A stretch of 64,000 nt of DNA from Achromobacter xylosoxidans (GTDB taxonomy: Bacteria > Pseudomonadota > Gammaproteobacteria > Burkholderiales > Burkholderiaceae_B), in the NCBI RefSeq assembly GCF_002192695.1, contig NZ_MTLG01000110.1, positions 186,001 through 250,000 on the forward strand. The letters are read 5' to 3'. Shown piece after piece: positions 62,485-64,000 of the stretch; the stretch's first letter is position 1; each line of letters starts with the position of its first letter. The notes under the pieces were generated by a model. That model had not been told where the DNA came from. It ran no database searches and worked only from the letters and a program-made list of their open reading frames with translations. The translations under genes and the position numbers were made by a program.

Positions 62485-64000
62485 CTACTGCGGCAGGCCC
62501 GCCGCGCGCAGGCCTTCCGTCAACGTCGCCAGATGCTGCGGCGCGCAGATGGGCACCCATTCCGCAAGCGTGGAAAGACGCAGGCTGGGATTGAGCTGGC
62601 GCAGGTTCTGCAGCCCGCGTTGCGCGTCCGTCGTCCGTCCGGCCAACGCGTGGCTGGCCGCACCGATCGCAACCGCCATCTGGAAGCTCGGCAGGTTCTG
62701 GTAGGCCTTCTCCGCCCATGACGCCGCTGCGTCGAAGTCCTTCAGGAAGAGATGCGCGGTGGCCATGCCTGCTTGCATGCGGTACAGCTCCGGGTCACGG
62801 GGACTGAGCCGCATTGCATGCTTCAAGAATTCCACGGCGTCCTCGAGTTCTCCCCGCCAAAGTCTGAGAAACGCACCCAGGAACCATGCCGCGGCCAGAT
62901 TCGGATTGAGCCCGAGCGCCTTGTCGAGCAGCGCGATGGCGCCTGAGGTGTCCCCGCCCAACTGGCCCAGCGCGTGGCCGCCCCGAGTCAGCGCAACCGC
63001 GTCGTCCGACCCCAGATCGACGGCCTTGCGACCCAGGCGTATACCCTCCGCGGTCTCCTTCCCGACGTCCGTCATCCAGTTGTTGACCCTGCGCCAGCAG
63101 TGGCACCATGCCGCCATGGCATACGCCGACGCGTAATCCGGATCGGTCGCGATAGCGGTATGGAAGAGTTGCAGCGCCTGGTCTACGGATTCGCGGGTGC
63201 CCTGGTGCAGCTTGGTCATGCCGCGCAGGTAGTAGTCGTAGGCATCCAGGTTGCCGGTAGGCTTGCGCTGGGCGCGGTCGATCTCGGCCCGCTCCAGCTG
63301 GGGCGCGATGGCGCCCACTACGCTCTCGGTGATCTGGTCCTGCAATTCGAAGATGTCTCCCAGCACGCCTTCGAAGCGGCCTGCCCAATGCAGTATTCCC
63401 GTTGTCGCGTCGATCAGTTGCGCCGAGGTGCGCACGCGGTTTGCCGACTTGCGCCAGCTGCCTTCCAGCACATAGCGCACGCCCAGTTCGCGGCCCACCT
63501 GTTTGGCGTCCACGCTGTGGCCCTTGTAGGCGAAGCTCGAGTTCCTGGCGACGACGAAAAGCCAGCGGTATTGGGACAAGGCCGAGATGATGTCCTCGAT
63601 CACGCCATCCGACAGATAGTCTTGTTCCGGGTCGCCGCTGAGATTGACGAACGGCAGCACGGCGATGGAGGGCTTGGCGAGAACCGCCGGCGCGGAAGCT
63701 TCCGCAGGCGCGGCGTGCATTACCGATGGACTCGCGGAGGCAGATGCCGTCGTAAGGCTTGCGGTCTGCGGCGCTTGTGCGCTTGTCACTGTGGCGACGA
63801 AGCGGAAGCCCTTGCGGGCGACGGTTCGAATCACGCGCTGTTGTTGCCCGTCGTCGCCCACTGCCTTGCGCACCGCGTTGATGTGGGTGGCCAAGGTCGA
63901 CTCCGACACGATCCGGCCCTGCCAAACGGCGTTGACCAGGTCGTCGCGGCTGACGACGCGGTCGCGGTGCTCCATCAGATACGCGAGCACGTCGAAAACC
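62485..64000 (-). CDS. winged-helix (OmpR/CadC-type) regulator with TolB-like and TPR domains, 5' end beyond window
   Basis: The frame is open to the right edge, so the start is missing. It has an OmpR/PhoB-type winged helix (VSRDDLVNAVWQGRIVSESTLATHINAVRKAVGDD, given as its landmarks VSRDDL, STLATHINAVRK, KGFRF). Next comes a segment of the type seen in TolB-like/adenylate-cyclase N-terminal modules (SIAVLPFVNLSGDPEQDYLS), then a series of TPR-like helices from about residue 270 to the end. No TM helix is visible, unlike CadC. It is convergent with the efflux operon, 24 bp away. A ligand-responsive cytoplasmic regulator is likely. Confidence 0.82.
   Translation of the reverse strand, partial: VFDVLAYLMEHRDRVVSRDDLVNAVWQGRIVSESTLATHINAVRKAVGDDGQQQRVIRTVARKGFRFVATVTSAQAPQTASLTTASASASPSVMHAAPAEASAPAVLAKPSIAVLPFVNLSGDPEQDYLSDGVIEDIISALSQYRWLFVVARNSSFAYKGHSVDAKQVGRELGVRYVLEGSWRKSANRVRTSAQLIDATTGILHWAGRFEGVLGDIFELQDQITESVVGAIAPQLERAEIDRAQRKPTGNLDAYDYYLRGMTKLHQGTRESVDQALQLFHTAIATDPDYASAYAMAAWCHCWRRVNNWMTDVGKETAEGIRLGRKAVDLGSDDAVALTRGGHALGQLGGDTSGAIALLDKALGLNPNLAAAWFLGAFLRLWRGELEDAVEFLKHAMRLSPRDPELYRMQAGMATAHLFLKDFDAAASWAEKAYQNLPSFQMAVAIGAASHALAGRTTDAQRGLQNLRQLNPSLRLSTLAEWVPICAPQHLATLTEGLRAAGLPQ

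Noticed and set aside
1..64000. tRNA, rRNA and tmRNA genes
   Set aside because: No cloverleaf-like or rRNA-like sequence was recognised when reading both strands; a dedicated scan was not possible.

Overview
The window is high-GC DNA from a betaproteobacterium, most likely an Alcaligenaceae member of the Bordetella/Achromobacter group. The indicators are three Bug-type (tripartite tricarboxylate transporter) binding proteins, many LysR, GntR, AraC and Rrf2 regulators paired with small catabolic operons, a Csu-type pilus and a NodT/EmrB/EmrA-type efflux operon. This placement is an inference from gene content. No rRNA, tRNA or CRISPR array was seen.

Layout: (1) 1-4025, minus strand, visibly AT-richer than the rest. 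This is a defence operon encoding a DUF4297/Cap4-like nuclease, a HerA-type ATPase, a HEPN-like protein with an Rx4H motif, and an unknown protein running off the left edge. (2) 4026-5505 has no convincing gene but holds palindromic AT-rich repeats. About 100 bp of it (4590-4690) recurs in direct orientation at 12222-12322, so a 7.6 kb catabolic block is bracketed by related sequences that look like ends of a mobile element. (3) 5506-12047 is that block: an AraC regulator divergent from an operon for a cytochrome P450, a ferredoxin, a phthalate-dioxygenase-reductase-type reductase, an FAH-family enzyme, a polysaccharide-deacetylase-like enzyme and an outer-membrane protein. (4) 12341-27304 is mixed housekeeping and accessory DNA: LysR with an MFS pump, an orphan Bug protein, Rrf2 with an epoxide-hydrolase-like enzyme and a clear operator between them, an EamA exporter, a SUKH/SMI1 protein among membrane proteins, a diguanylate cyclase, a second MFS transporter, an unusual arginase-fold protein and a flavin monooxygenase.

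(5) 27213-36189 is a putative catabolic regulon: a polyamine-type ABC transporter (two permeases, binding protein, ATPase), a PLP decarboxylase, an M81 (MlrC-like) peptidase and a Bug protein, all on the minus strand, with a divergent GntR regulator. The same composite operator occurs in front of both transcription units, ties them together and predicts the regulon. (6) 36251-43127: an LprI-like protein, then LysR divergent from aminotransferase, ThDP enzyme, Bug protein and M20 deacylase, probably an uptake and degradation pathway for an acylated amino acid or related compound. (7) 43360-49383 is a siderophore uptake operon: TonB receptor, two small membrane proteins, PepSY reductase-like protein and a Fes-like esterase with its own signal peptide. 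(8) 49411-53469: HxlR/GST, a large MscS channel, and a small exported protein. (9) 53473-58012 is a four-gene Csu-type chaperone-usher pilus, with coupled GTGA junctions around the usher. (10) 58382-62460 is a NodT-EmrB-EmrA-type tripartite efflux operon, followed by a convergent winged-helix/TPR regulator cut by the right edge.

The strongest candidates for something under-described are the four-gene DUF4297-HerA-HEPN locus, the paired mobile-element-like sequences around the P450 block, and the regulon defined by the duplicated TGTGATCACA/GGGAATTCCC operators.
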